A DNA stretch of 64,000 nt, taken from contig JAUSAW010000009.1 of the NCBI GenBank assembly GCA_030652335.1, positions 62,001 to 126,000 on the forward strand, written 5' to 3'. Both the position numbers and the translations under genes were made by a program. The stretch is from Gammaproteobacteria bacterium. Lineage in GTDB: Bacteria; Pseudomonadota; Gammaproteobacteria; Francisellales; CACEW01. Below, in pieces: positions 1 to 6,979 of this stretch. The notes beneath the pieces are model-generated. The model was not told the DNA's origin and made no database searches. It was given only the letters and a program-made list of their open reading frames with translations. How positions within the stretch are numbered: position 1 is the stretch's first letter; each line of letters begins with the position of its first letter.

Positions 1-411
1 ATTAATCTCGCCTGCGGCTAAATACTGATCCAATTGCTCCAGCTTTAATTCTTTAGGGCCGATTCCATCCAATGGCGATAAATGTCCCATCAGTACGAAA
101 TAAATCCCTGAAAATCCACCGGATTGTTCGATGGCTAAAATATCCATCGGGGTCTCGACGATACAGACCAGACCTTGATTGCGCTTAGTATTGCTACAAA
201 TTCGACACAGGGTCGATTCGCACAAGGTCCGACATTTTTCACATCGCCCTACTTTTTCTAAGGCTAAGTGAATAGTATTGGCAAGATAAGCCCCATTTTT
301 CCGCTCTTTTTCCAATAGATGCATAGCCATGCGTTGAGCTGACTTGGGGCCGACCCCAGGCAGACAACGCAAAGCATCGATTAATTGGGTAATTAACGGA
401 CTAAAGCTCAT
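1..411 (-). CDS. recR: Recombination mediator RecR, 3' end outside window
   Basis: The first 137 codons of RecR are read on the minus strand from an ATG at 411; the rest (the family is about 200 residues) lies beyond base 1. RecR works with RecO to load RecA on gapped DNA. Visible are the N-terminal helix-hairpin-helix region ([13 protein letters not shown], about residues 17-29), a four-cysteine zinc finger (CEKC then CRIC, about residues 57-72) and the start of the Toprim domain ([14 protein letters not shown] followed by [16 protein letters not shown]). The start codon directly follows the ybaB stop, so the two are translationally coupled in the usual dnaX-ybaB-recR order. Identification is confident. 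Confidence 0.95.
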   Translation of the reverse strand, partial: MSFSPLITQLIDALRCLPGVGPKSAQRMAMHLLEKERKNGAYLANTIHLALEKVGRCEKCRTLCESTLCRICSNTKRNQGLVCIVETPMDILAIEQSGGFSGIYFVLMGHLSPLDGIGPKELKLEQLDQYLAAGEIN

Positions 412-732
412 TTACTCTTTTTCATCCATACCGATACCTGTAGGCAATTGCATGCCTGAAGCTAAACCTGACATTTTGCCTTGGGTTTCGCTTTCTACTT
501 TAGCGGCTGCATCGTTAACGGCGCCAGCCATTAACTCTTCTAACATGGCTTTATTATTAAGGATAGAAGGATCGATAGCGACCTTTTTAATTTGATAACG
601 TCCGGTCATAACTACTCTTACCATACCGGCGCCTGCTTCACCCATAACCTGCATATTCATCAGTTCTTCCTGAATCTTTTGCATTTTTTCTTGAAGCTCT
701 TTAGCCTGCTTCATAATGTTAGCGATATCCAT
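412..732 (-). CDS. ybaB: YbaB/EbfC nucleoid-associated protein
   Basis: This 106-residue protein starts MDIANIMKQAKELQEKMQ and contains the family's long N-terminal helix followed by the VMGEAGAGMVRVVMTGRYQ strand region and a helical C-terminus. YbaB/EbfC proteins form tweezer-like dimers that bind DNA and influence nucleoid structure. An AAAGGAG ribosome site lies 9 bases before the ATG. It sits between dnaX (24 bases upstream) and recR (start immediately after the stop), the order conserved in gammaproteobacteria. Length is normal for the family. Confidence 0.95.
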   Translation of the reverse strand: MDIANIMKQAKELQEKMQKIQEELMNMQVMGEAGAGMVRVVMTGRYQIKKVAIDPSILNNKAMLEELMAGAVNDAAAKVESETQGKMSGLASGMQLPTGIGMDEKE

Positions 733-755
733 AATAAAACTCCTTTAGGTAATGA

Positions 756-2372
756 TTAAACTGGTTTAATTGATCCCGGCTCGATTATCGCATCAAATTC
801 TGCTTGAAGGAACTGTACGTAGGGATCACTTTTAATTTTTTCTTCAATTTGGCTTTGCTTATCTTCGGCCTGCTTTTTAACAATCTCGGCTGGGGTTTCA
901 GAAACATTGCCCTCGACTTGAATTAATAAAGAGACTTTTTGACCAAAAGCTTGCTCGATAGCCTCGGCTAACTTTGCCCTTAATTTATCGTTTAAAATGG
1001 CGGCATGCTTTTCATGGATGCCTAATTTAATCTGATTATCTTCATAGGAAAGCAGTGCGCAATTATAGGCCAGCTGCTTAAGCATACCGGTTAAATGCAA
1101 CTCGGCTAAAATCTCATGCCAGGTTTTATTGGCTAAACTAATAGATGAACTAGCGGCAGGTTTAACTGGGCTGGGCTCAATAATAGCCGCATGGCTAACG
1201 GGTTCAGCCTTACGCTCAACGAGTTCAGCCCTGGCTTGTGGCTTTTTTGCAAGAGGCATAGCCTCAATCTTGGAATCAGCCTGAGCTATTTGTAAAGGCC
1301 TAAAGGCCACCATTCTCAATAGAGTCATTTCAAACCCAGTACGTGGGTCAGGAGCTAACATAAGATCTTTTTTACCCATTAGACTAATTTGATATAAAAC
1401 CTGCACGATATCAGCTGGCAAGGCCACCGCCAATTCCGCCACTTGTTCTTTAGGGAATTCTAAACCCTCTACGGTAGGAATAACTTGATATAAAGCGATT
1501 TGATACAGCAATCGACTGATGGCGCTTAATACATTGCCATAATCTGAGGCGATCTCCGATAAGTTATTGACGGCATTCCATAAGGCTTGTTTATCTTGAC
1601 TGGCCAAGCTCGTCACTATCGCCATAATTTCTTGATGGCCCACGGTGCCTAACATTTGCAGGGTAGCCGCCGCACTTACCGTGCCTTCACCATGCGAGAT
1701 AGCCTGATCCAACAAGCTTAAAGCATCACGCATACTGCCATTTGCCGCTCTTGCGATAGCATGCAAGGCTGGGACTTCGTATGAAAAGCCTTCATTAGTT
1801 AAAATATATTCTAACTGCTTAGTAATCGCGCGCTCATCGATATTTTTTAAATGAAACTGCAAGCAACGTGATAATACGGTAACCGGCAATTTTTGCGGAT
1901 CGGTAGTCGCCAATAAAAATTTAACGTGCTCAGGCGGCTCTTCCAATGTCTTTAATAGCGCATTAAAGCTATGAGCGGAGAGCATATGCACTTCATCGAT
2001 AAGATAAACCTTATAACGACCGCGGCTGGGTGCATATTGTACGTTGTCGAGAATCTCGCGGGTATCTTCGACTTTAGTCCGAGATGCGGCATCGATCTCG
2101 ATTAAATCGACAAATCGTCCTTGAGCTATTTCAAGGCAGGTCTGACACTCATTGCAGGGCGTTGAACTTACCCCTTTTTCACAATTTAGGCATTTGGCAA
2201 CTATCCGCGCCAGGGTAGTTTTACCAACTCCACGCGTTCCGGTAAATAAATAAGCATGGTGCAGTCTTTGCTGATCCAAGCCATGCACTAAGCCTTTTAA
2301 GACTTGAGTTTGACCGACCATTTCTGCAAAACTACTCGGGCGCCATTTACGTGCTAATACCTGATAAGTCAT
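756..2372 (-). CDS. dnaX: DNA polymerase III subunits gamma/tau
   Basis: The clamp-loader ATPase, 538 residues against about 640 in E. coli, so the tau-specific tail is short. In order: Walker A in GTRGVGKTTLA (about residue 45), a four-cysteine zinc module (CLNC then CNECQTC, about 63-79), Walker B VYLIDEVHML (about 122-131), the arginine-finger region LSRCLQFH (about 167-174), then the domain III collar and a lysine/glutamate-rich linker leading to a C-terminal domain. It heads the dnaX-ybaB-recR operon. I did not find an obvious slippery run and hairpin that would prove a gamma form made by frameshift, so only the full-length product is called. Confidence 0.95.
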   Translation of the reverse strand: MTYQVLARKWRPSSFAEMVGQTQVLKGLVHGLDQQRLHHAYLFTGTRGVGKTTLARIVAKCLNCEKGVSSTPCNECQTCLEIAQGRFVDLIEIDAASRTKVEDTREILDNVQYAPSRGRYKVYLIDEVHMLSAHSFNALLKTLEEPPEHVKFLLATTDPQKLPVTVLSRCLQFHLKNIDERAITKQLEYILTNEGFSYEVPALHAIARAANGSMRDALSLLDQAISHGEGTVSAAATLQMLGTVGHQEIMAIVTSLASQDKQALWNAVNNLSEIASDYGNVLSAISRLLYQIALYQVIPTVEGLEFPKEQVAELAVALPADIVQVLYQISLMGKKDLMLAPDPRTGFEMTLLRMVAFRPLQIAQADSKIEAMPLAKKPQARAELVERKAEPVSHAAIIEPSPVKPAASSSISLANKTWHEILAELHLTGMLKQLAYNCALLSYEDNQIKLGIHEKHAAILNDKLRAKLAEAIEQAFGQKVSLLIQVEGNVSETPAEIVKKQAEDKQSQIEEKIKSDPYVQFLQAEFDAIIEPGSIKPV

Positions 2373-2448
2373 AATAAACCTTGTTTATAATCCTAAGCGG
2401 GAATCATAGCAGATTGCTGCAAAATTCTAAACCATAAAGGAGCTGAAT

Positions 2449-3384
2449 ATGCATGGACCTGGATCCGCCCCGCTTACTGTCGAGGAAGTCGGTAAAATCG
2501 TCGCTTATACTATGGCAAGACAGCCCTCGCTTAACTGTGTGATGCTAGATTGCCAGAATCCACTAGGCGATGAATTAGATGCTTTTTTATACTCAATTCA
2601 TGGTGACTTGCTTACCCTGCCTGATCATACACGCTATCAGATAGTGTATCGACTACTGGATCACTGGTCTGTAATCGACATAAGCATAATGGAACACTGC
2701 GCTGAATTTTTCTTGCTAGATGCGGCGAATTCACTGCCCAGCATACTAGCTTGCGTTAAAACAATTAGAGCATGCTTTCCTGAGGCGACGATTCGATATG
2801 CGGGGCTTTCTATTCAATATGATAAAGATAATTGCGCTGTGTTTGCCTTAGATCATGCATTTAGCGTGGCAGAAATTTTCGATCTCCACAGCCTATTACC
2901 ATCTTATGAATTGAAAGAAGACGAGCTATTAGGAGATCTGCCAGACCTCCCCGACCATGTTGCACTCTTTCTTAAAGATAACGAGGCTTTAGCCAGTTCT
3001 AGCCTGAGTCTTTTTGAAGCTCAATTACTGGCTAAATCTATTCGATATTTACCTACTATACGCTTTGCTAAAGCCTATCCAGCCTTACTTATTCATACTC
3101 AATCCATGTCATTTCTTAGCCGCCATGCAGACTTAGACCTAGAGTTTGCTCCCGGCAGAACCTTGACCAGTCATTTAGAGACCCATATCGGAAAAGCGCT
3201 TGAATTCTCAGCACCCGAACATTATCAAAATCACTCTGTTTTACACAGACTACAAGAACTTAGAATCCTTATCGCCCCTAAAGCTAAAATAGCCAGCCCT
3301 CAAAGCTCAGTTGTGGTCTATAAATCATTATTCACCCCCAGCCCCGAGGTTGCCATAACGAGGCCTTATCGATCCTCACTATAG
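2449..3384 (+). CDS. YopJ-family (CE clan) acetyltransferase-like protein, candidate effector
   Basis: This 311-residue protein starts after a good AAAGGAG site. It carries the arrangement of YopJ-type Ser/Thr acetyltransferases: His72 in DHWSVIDI, an acidic residue 19 positions later (Asp91 in FFLLDAAN, where YopJ has Glu), then Gln123 and Cys129 in IQYDKDNCAVFALDHA. These match the His/Glu/Cys triad spacing (YopJ H109, E128, C172) and the Q-x-D-x-x-x-C-x-x-F signature. Known relatives are injected by bacterial secretion systems and acetylate host kinases or immune regulators. The Glu-to-Asp change at the second position is tolerated in some CE-clan enzymes. About 110 residues beyond the core have no recognised domain. 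Function as a host effector is inferred; no signal peptide is seen. Confidence 0.75.
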   Translation: MHGPGSAPLTVEEVGKIVAYTMARQPSLNCVMLDCQNPLGDELDAFLYSIHGDLLTLPDHTRYQIVYRLLDHWSVIDISIMEHCAEFFLLDAANSLPSILACVKTIRACFPEATIRYAGLSIQYDKDNCAVFALDHAFSVAEIFDLHSLLPSYELKEDELLGDLPDLPDHVALFLKDNEALASSSLSLFEAQLLAKSIRYLPTIRFAKAYPALLIHTQSMSFLSRHADLDLEFAPGRTLTSHLETHIGKALEFSAPEHYQNHSVLHRLQELRILIAPKAKIASPQSSVVVYKSLFTPSPEVAITRPYRSSL

Positions 3385-3450
3385 GCAGATAATGCGTTTA
3401 ACGAAATTTCATTTGTATTTCCGCGCAAGATGTTGTAACTTACGCGCTCT

Positions 3451-3542
3451 GGAGAGGTGGCCGAGCGGTTGAAGGCGCACGCCTGGAAAGCGTGTATACG
3501 GGTCATACCGTATCGAGGGTTCGAATCCCTCCCTCTCCGCCA
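3451..3542 (+). tRNA. tRNA-Ser (anticodon GGA)
   Basis: A 92-base class II tRNA. The acceptor stem GGAGAGG pairs with CCTCTCC before G and an encoded CCA. The D arm has CCGAGCGGTTGAAGG, the anticodon loop CTGGAAA gives anticodon GGA between GCACGC and GCGTGT, the long variable arm is TACGGGTCATACCGTA, and the T arm reads GGGTTCGAATCCC. It is followed by an intrinsic terminator and by degenerate copies of its own tail. Confidence 0.97.
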
Positions 3543-3613
3543 GATAGAAAAAAGGGTGTCCACCAAAATTGGATGCCCTTTTTTATTTGTGGCAGGGAGG
3601 GATTTGAACCCGA
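3525..3613. repeat. tRNA-Ser tail repeat, copy A (original)
   Basis: This unit runs from the tRNA T-arm (ATCCCTCCCTCTCCGCCA) through the terminator hairpin to GGGAGGGATTTGAACCC, an inverted copy of the T arm. Copy B (3705-3790) matches it almost base for base apart from the hairpin loop. Confidence 0.8.
3543..3585 (+). terminator. Rho-independent terminator after tRNA-Ser
   Basis: AAAAAAGGGTGTCC and GGATGCCCTTTTTT form a stem around a short ACCAAAATT loop and end in a T run. It starts right after the tRNA CCA, so it ends the tRNA-Ser transcript. The same hairpin recurs at about 3727-3761 and, decayed, at about 4203-4232. Confidence 0.8.
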
Positions 3614-3704
3614 TAGAGGGTTCGACTAATTCGTCTGGAACGAATTAGGGCGCACGCTTTATTAGTGCGCTCCGAAGGAGTGACAACCAGGAGGGTTTTC
3701 ATCC

Positions 3705-3790
3705 ATCCCTCCCTCTCCGCCAGATAGAAAAAAGGGTGTCCAAAATTGGATGCCCTTTTTTATTTGTGCAAAGGAGGGATTTGAACCCGA
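3705..3790. repeat. tRNA-Ser tail repeat, copy B
   Basis: A second copy 180 bases downstream: ATCCCTCCCTCTCCGCCA, the terminator hairpin with a shorter loop, then AGGAGGGATTTGAACCCGA. It holds only the last 20 or so tRNA bases, so it cannot encode a tRNA. The interval 3543-3904 between the tRNA and the next gene holds only these repeats. This is the layout left by integration at a tRNA 3' end, or by tandem duplication. Confidence 0.8.
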
Positions 3791-3904
3791 GTTGGCTTAT
3801 CTCCTTTTACGCAGGCATGATTATTTTCTGCATTAAATTTGACGTATTTCATATTGAGGGGTATCTTTGACAAAGAATTTACCTTTAAATTCAGGAGCTT
3901 TTTT

Positions 3905-4153
3905 ATGTACCGATCCCAAGCCGTATTTAGTTGGATTGCGAGATTAGTTCCAACTCGCGCCACTTCTGATTTATTAGCGGAAGCAGATCGCGCACTTTTA
4001 AAATATGATATCAAAACCGCTACTCAATTATATCACCAGATCCCAGAAGCTGACCGCCAGTGCAAACCGGTAATTGGTTTTTATCATCGAATTGAGGAAG
4101 TTAAACGAAGAAAAGAATATCTTAAAAAGATCGAAGAAAGCATTTGTCCATGA
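3905..4153 (+). CDS. Small hypothetical protein, possible single TPR-like repeat
   Basis: The 82-residue reading starts at ATG 3905, chosen over an in-frame ATG at 3839 because CAGGAGC lies just upstream of it. The protein begins MYRSQAVFSWIARLVP, then has a helical segment (SDLLAEADRALLKYDIKTA) reminiscent of one tetratricopeptide helix pair, and a Lys/Glu-rich end (KRRKEYLKKIEES). I do not recognise a family. It lies between copies B and C of the tRNA-Ser tail repeat, so it may be cargo of a small integrated segment. A short antisense frame across the same bases is not preferred. Confidence 0.45.
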   Translation: MYRSQAVFSWIARLVPTRATSDLLAEADRALLKYDIKTATQLYHQIPEADRQCKPVIGFYHRIEEVKRRKEYLKKIEESICP

Positions 4154-4201
4154 GAATAAATATATTAGGCTAACTTACTATCGCCAAACAGACATAAATA
4201 A

Positions 4202-4285
4202 TAAGGGGGTCTAAATTGGGCGCCCTTTTTTATTTGTGCAAAGTGGAGGCATTTGAGCCCGATAAGAGGATTCGACTAATTTGCG
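4202..4285. repeat. tRNA-Ser tail repeat, copy C (decayed)
   Basis: Contains a decayed form of the hairpin (AAGGGGGTCTAAATTGGGCG then CCCTTTTTT), TATTTGTGCAAAG as in copy B, and GAGCCCGATAAGAGGATTCGAC resembling the stretch that follows copy A. It shares features with both other copies, which suggests repeated recombination at this locus. Confidence 0.6.
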
Positions 4286-4394
4286 TAAAGCCTTCCATTA
4301 TTATGTAAAAAATTCAATCTTAAGCATTAAAATAATGCTGCTATTACCATAAAATTAATTCAGACTATACCCTCGCTGACAAGGAAAGCACATA

Positions 4395-4742
4395 ATGAGA
4401 ATCCCAACCACATCAAGCGCATCATCTCAAACCACAGAAGGCCGTACCTTTAATTCGTCAATAGCTTCATTGCTACCAGCATTAGCATTACTTGGATACC
4501 TAGCGTATAAAGTAGCAAAAAATCATGGCGTGGATGAAAACGCTTCTACTTCAATTGCTCTGGGACTATCATTAGGACCTTTAGCTTTAGTTGTCTGCGC
4601 TAGCGTAGCATTTTGTTGCTTTAATAGAAGCACGCTTGTTTCAGATGCTCCAAATTTCTCAACAGCACGAGCATTGAGCCAACCTTTAATTGGACAACAA
4701 CAAACTACCGCTGGAATGGCATCGCTCGATTTATCATTATAA
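4395..4742 (+). CDS. Hypothetical two-helix membrane protein
   Basis: This 115-residue protein has an AAGGA site upstream. After a Ser/Thr-rich head (residues 1-25) come two hydrophobic segments (about 26-42, LLPALALLGYLAYKVA, and about 55-76, ALGLSLGPLALVVCASVAFC), ended by a cysteine pair in FCCFNRS, then a soluble tail rich in Ser, Thr, Ala and Gln. No family recognised. The cysteine cluster next to a hydrophobic segment resembles the tails of the two unknown proteins at 46970-49429. It lies in the accessory island after tRNA-Ser. Confidence 0.5.
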   Translation: MRIPTTSSASSQTTEGRTFNSSIASLLPALALLGYLAYKVAKNHGVDENASTSIALGLSLGPLALVVCASVAFCCFNRSTLVSDAPNFSTARALSQPLIGQQQTTAGMASLDLSL

Positions 4743-4801
4743 ATTCGGCTTGGCACTTCCAATCTCATAGTCACTCTATCTGGCACTACTATCGAGCCGC
4801 C

Positions 4802-5053
4802 TTAATTAAGATCACTAGCACTCTTTTTATAGGCAAGGTCTTTACAATAGATTAAGCGCATTAACCGATCGGTTACCATAAACTCTTCATTTAAGCGCAA
4901 GGTTGCCGTAAGCCTTGCCATGATTTCTTCTTTTACTGTCCGGAAATTTTGTTCAGCATGCAGCTCAAGCTCTTCTAAGACTATTCTGGATAATTGAAAC
5001 CTTAGAATTGGATCGCTATCTTTTTTATCAGGATTTTTTTTTAATTTTGACAT
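4802..5053 (-). CDS. Arc-like ribbon-helix-helix DNA-binding protein
   Basis: An 83-residue protein. After a Lys/Asp-rich start it has ILRFQLSRIVLEELELHAEQN followed by RTVKEEIMARLTATL, the strand-helix-helix pattern of the Arc/MetJ fold, in which a short beta strand enters the DNA groove and the EEIMARL helix dimerises. It is divergent from the XRE/S24 repressor gene, with 166 bases of AT-rich DNA between, an arrangement typical of a phage regulatory switch. Which promoter it controls is inference. Confidence 0.65.
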   Translation of the reverse strand: MSKLKKNPDKKDSDPILRFQLSRIVLEELELHAEQNFRTVKEEIMARLTATLRLNEEFMVTDRLMRLIYCKDLAYKKSASDLN

Positions 5054-5115
5054 TTTTGAGCCCTAAAATGAATAATCTATAATAATCAAACTTTTGCGAC
5101 AATCCATTGCGGCGT

Positions 5116-5149
5116 ATAAAGTTTCCTTTATAAAACAAGTTTACTTTAT
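5116..5149. promoter_or_regulatory. Inverted repeat in the divergent control region (possible operator)
   Basis: ATAAAGT (5116-5122) and ACTTTAT (5143-5149) are perfect inverted arms 20 bases apart in the AT-rich space between the divergent ribbon-helix-helix gene and the XRE/S24 gene. An operator for either regulator would be expected here; that this pair is it is a guess. Confidence 0.3.
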
Positions 5150-5219
5150 TTTTATTTTCTCTGACTGTCAAGCCTTTGTTATAAATAGTTATATTGTGTT
5201 TTAAAATGGCAGTGATATA

Positions 5220-5924
5220 GTGTGCGAAATAAAGATTCCTTTAATGCGAATAGAAGAAACCGATACCACTATGCATGAAGAAAAAAATCAAGAATGCTTA
5301 TCAGACCGGCTAAATTACGCCATAGAAGCCACTGGAGTATCTAAGGCTGATCTAGCTCGAGCTGTAGGCATAAAGCCCCAAACCATTCAGTACCTCTGTA
5401 CTACAAAAGCAGAATCATCAAAATTTACTTTTGAACTTGCCATTGCACTAGGGATAAATTTTGCCTGGCTGGCCGCTGGCAAAGGTGAAATGCTGACGCC
5501 TAAAAAGCCAGATACTCATTTGCAAGCCATTGCTAAAATGGTCCCATTCTTATCTATAGCCCAGATAAAAGCTTTAGCTATAGAACCTGGCGCACATGAG
5601 CACCTTAAATTTGAAGCATTTATTGAAGTCTCGACCGCCGTTTCCAAAAATACTTTTGCCTATATTCTAAATGACCAATCCATGTGGCCCCGCTTTATTC
5701 AAGGGACCATCTTGATTCTTGACCCTACTCGCCTCCCGGGTGAAGGTGATTTTATCCTCGTTTATTTACAGTCTATTGACGATGTGATATTTAGAGAAGT
5801 CAGTACTTTAGACGACAAAAAAGTTTTACTGCCTTTTAATAAGGGCATTTACAAGGAAGTTGAATTAAAAGATACGGATGTAATTTTAGGCACCCTCGTT
5901 GAAGCTAGATGGAGAGCTGAATAA
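5220..5924 (+). CDS. Phage-type XRE / S24-like transcriptional repressor
   Basis: This protein of up to 234 residues joins an N-terminal XRE helix-turn-helix (about 28-75: SDRLNYAIEATGVSKADLAR, then GIKPQTIQYLCTT) to a C-terminal S24/LexA-like domain (about 140-234). The serine of the family motif is kept in NDQSMWPRF, but the position of the catalytic lysine (LexA K156) holds arginine in DDVIFREV, so self-cleavage may be lost. The longest reading starts with GTG at 5220; ATG 5244 and 5271 are equally plausible and leave the domain intact. The next gene starts on the last base of its stop, so they are coupled. CI/C2-type repressors keep prophages or islands silent. Confidence 0.85.
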   Translation: MCEIKIPLMRIEETDTTMHEEKNQECLSDRLNYAIEATGVSKADLARAVGIKPQTIQYLCTTKAESSKFTFELAIALGINFAWLAAGKGEMLTPKKPDTHLQAIAKMVPFLSIAQIKALAIEPGAHEHLKFEAFIEVSTAVSKNTFAYILNDQSMWPRFIQGTILILDPTRLPGEGDFILVYLQSIDDVIFREVSTLDDKKVLLPFNKGIYKEVELKDTDVILGTLVEARWRAE

Positions 5925-6271
5925 TGAGCATATCAAAATTATTAGAAAAAATTTCCCACGTAAAATCTGCGACAGAGTACCGGTTTATGTCTATGCGAAA
6001 TCGATATCCTTGTAAAATTGTCGGTGAAAAATTTGATGAAACCACTCATAAAACGACTGTAATATATAAAGTCTTAATGAAAAAAGAAGAGTTTGAAATA
6101 GGCCTAGAAGACTTATTGGATAATCAGTCACTTTTAGAAAAATTTCATCCCACTCAAACGGTTAAGCTTGGATTTATGGCTTTTGGAGAAATATTTTTCA
6201 ATGAACCCAAGGAAAATGCGTATAAAAAATATCGCGACATATTAGTAAAGATGTCCCCAGAGGAAGGTTAA
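5924..6271 (+). CDS. Hypothetical protein coupled to the repressor gene
   Basis: This 115-residue soluble protein overlaps the repressor stop by one base (TAATG), so the two are probably made together. It is rich in Lys and Glu with an early run of aromatic and basic residues (YRFMSMRNRYPCKIVGEKF) and a central EEFEIGLEDLLDNQ segment. No membrane segment, signal peptide or known motif is seen. The translational coupling suggests a partner or modulator of the repressor, but no function can be given. Confidence 0.6.
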   Translation: MSISKLLEKISHVKSATEYRFMSMRNRYPCKIVGEKFDETTHKTTVIYKVLMKKEEFEIGLEDLLDNQSLLEKFHPTQTVKLGFMAFGEIFFNEPKENAYKKYRDILVKMSPEEG

Positions 6272-6272
6272 T

Positions 6273-6968
6273 GTGAATTCAAACAAACCCTTAAAGCTTA
6301 ACTCACGATTTATACTTCCTATAAGCTTATTCTATTTAACCGCCATGTTGGCAGCCGATGTGGTGGCTTATAAATTTGTTGGAATCGATAATATCGTTAT
6401 CTCAGGGGCGACTATCATTTTCCCCTTTACGTATCTTTTTGGCGATGTCATCGCAGAAGTATATGGCTATAATATCGCGAAGAAAATCATTTGGTTAGGG
6501 CTGATTTGTGAGTTTATTTTTGCTTTGACTATTAAGGGAATCATCGACCTTCCTTATGCCAGCTTCGCCAATTATGGCAATGATTTTAATCTGATATTGG
6601 GATCGATGCTTCGATTTACGGTAGGCGGGATTATCGGCAATATTGTCAGCAGCTTTTTGAATATTTATCTCATTTCAAAATGGAAAATACTGGTCAATGG
6701 CAGGGCTTTTTGGCTAAGAAGTATAGTCTCAACCGCCCTATCTGAATTAGTAATTATCGGCTTTGCCGTAATGATTGGCTTTACCTCCAGGATGTCTATA
6801 GAAATGGCGTTTAAAATGATTGCCTGGGCTTATATACTTGAAATATTTTATGCCTTTATCTTTGTCTGGCCAGCATGGTGGTTGTCACTTTACCTGAAAA
6901 AAGCTGAAAACATCGATAGTTACGACTATGGCGTTAATTATAACCCCTTTCACTTTGCTAAAGATTAA
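6273..6968 (+). CDS. yhhQ: Queuosine precursor transporter, YhhQ/VUT family
   Basis: This 231-residue inner-membrane protein has about six hydrophobic segments and family features: MLAADVVAYKF in the first helix, GATIIFPFTYLFGDVIAEVYGY in the second region, and an APAWW-like WPAWWLSLYL end. YhhQ (DUF165) imports preQ0/preQ1 for making queuosine in tRNA. It begins with GTG one base after the preceding stop, so it belongs to the repressor operon. A scavenging transporter would suit a host-dependent bacterium that may have lost de novo preQ0 synthesis; that loss is not visible here. Confidence 0.85.
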   Translation: MNSNKPLKLNSRFILPISLFYLTAMLAADVVAYKFVGIDNIVISGATIIFPFTYLFGDVIAEVYGYNIAKKIIWLGLICEFIFALTIKGIIDLPYASFANYGNDFNLILGSMLRFTVGGIIGNIVSSFLNIYLISKWKILVNGRAFWLRSIVSTALSELVIIGFAVMIGFTSRMSIEMAFKMIAWAYILEIFYAFIFVWPAWWLSLYLKKAENIDSYDYGVNYNPFHFAKD

Positions 6969-6979
6969 AGAGAAATATA

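Noticed and set aside
756..2372. Programmed frameshift in dnaX making a gamma subunit
   Set aside because: I saw no convincing A-rich slippery run with a following stem at the expected position.
3760..4014. 84-residue frame on the minus strand across tRNA-Ser repeat copy B
   Set aside because: It begins in repeat DNA and overlaps the better plus-strand gene with a ribosome site at 3905.
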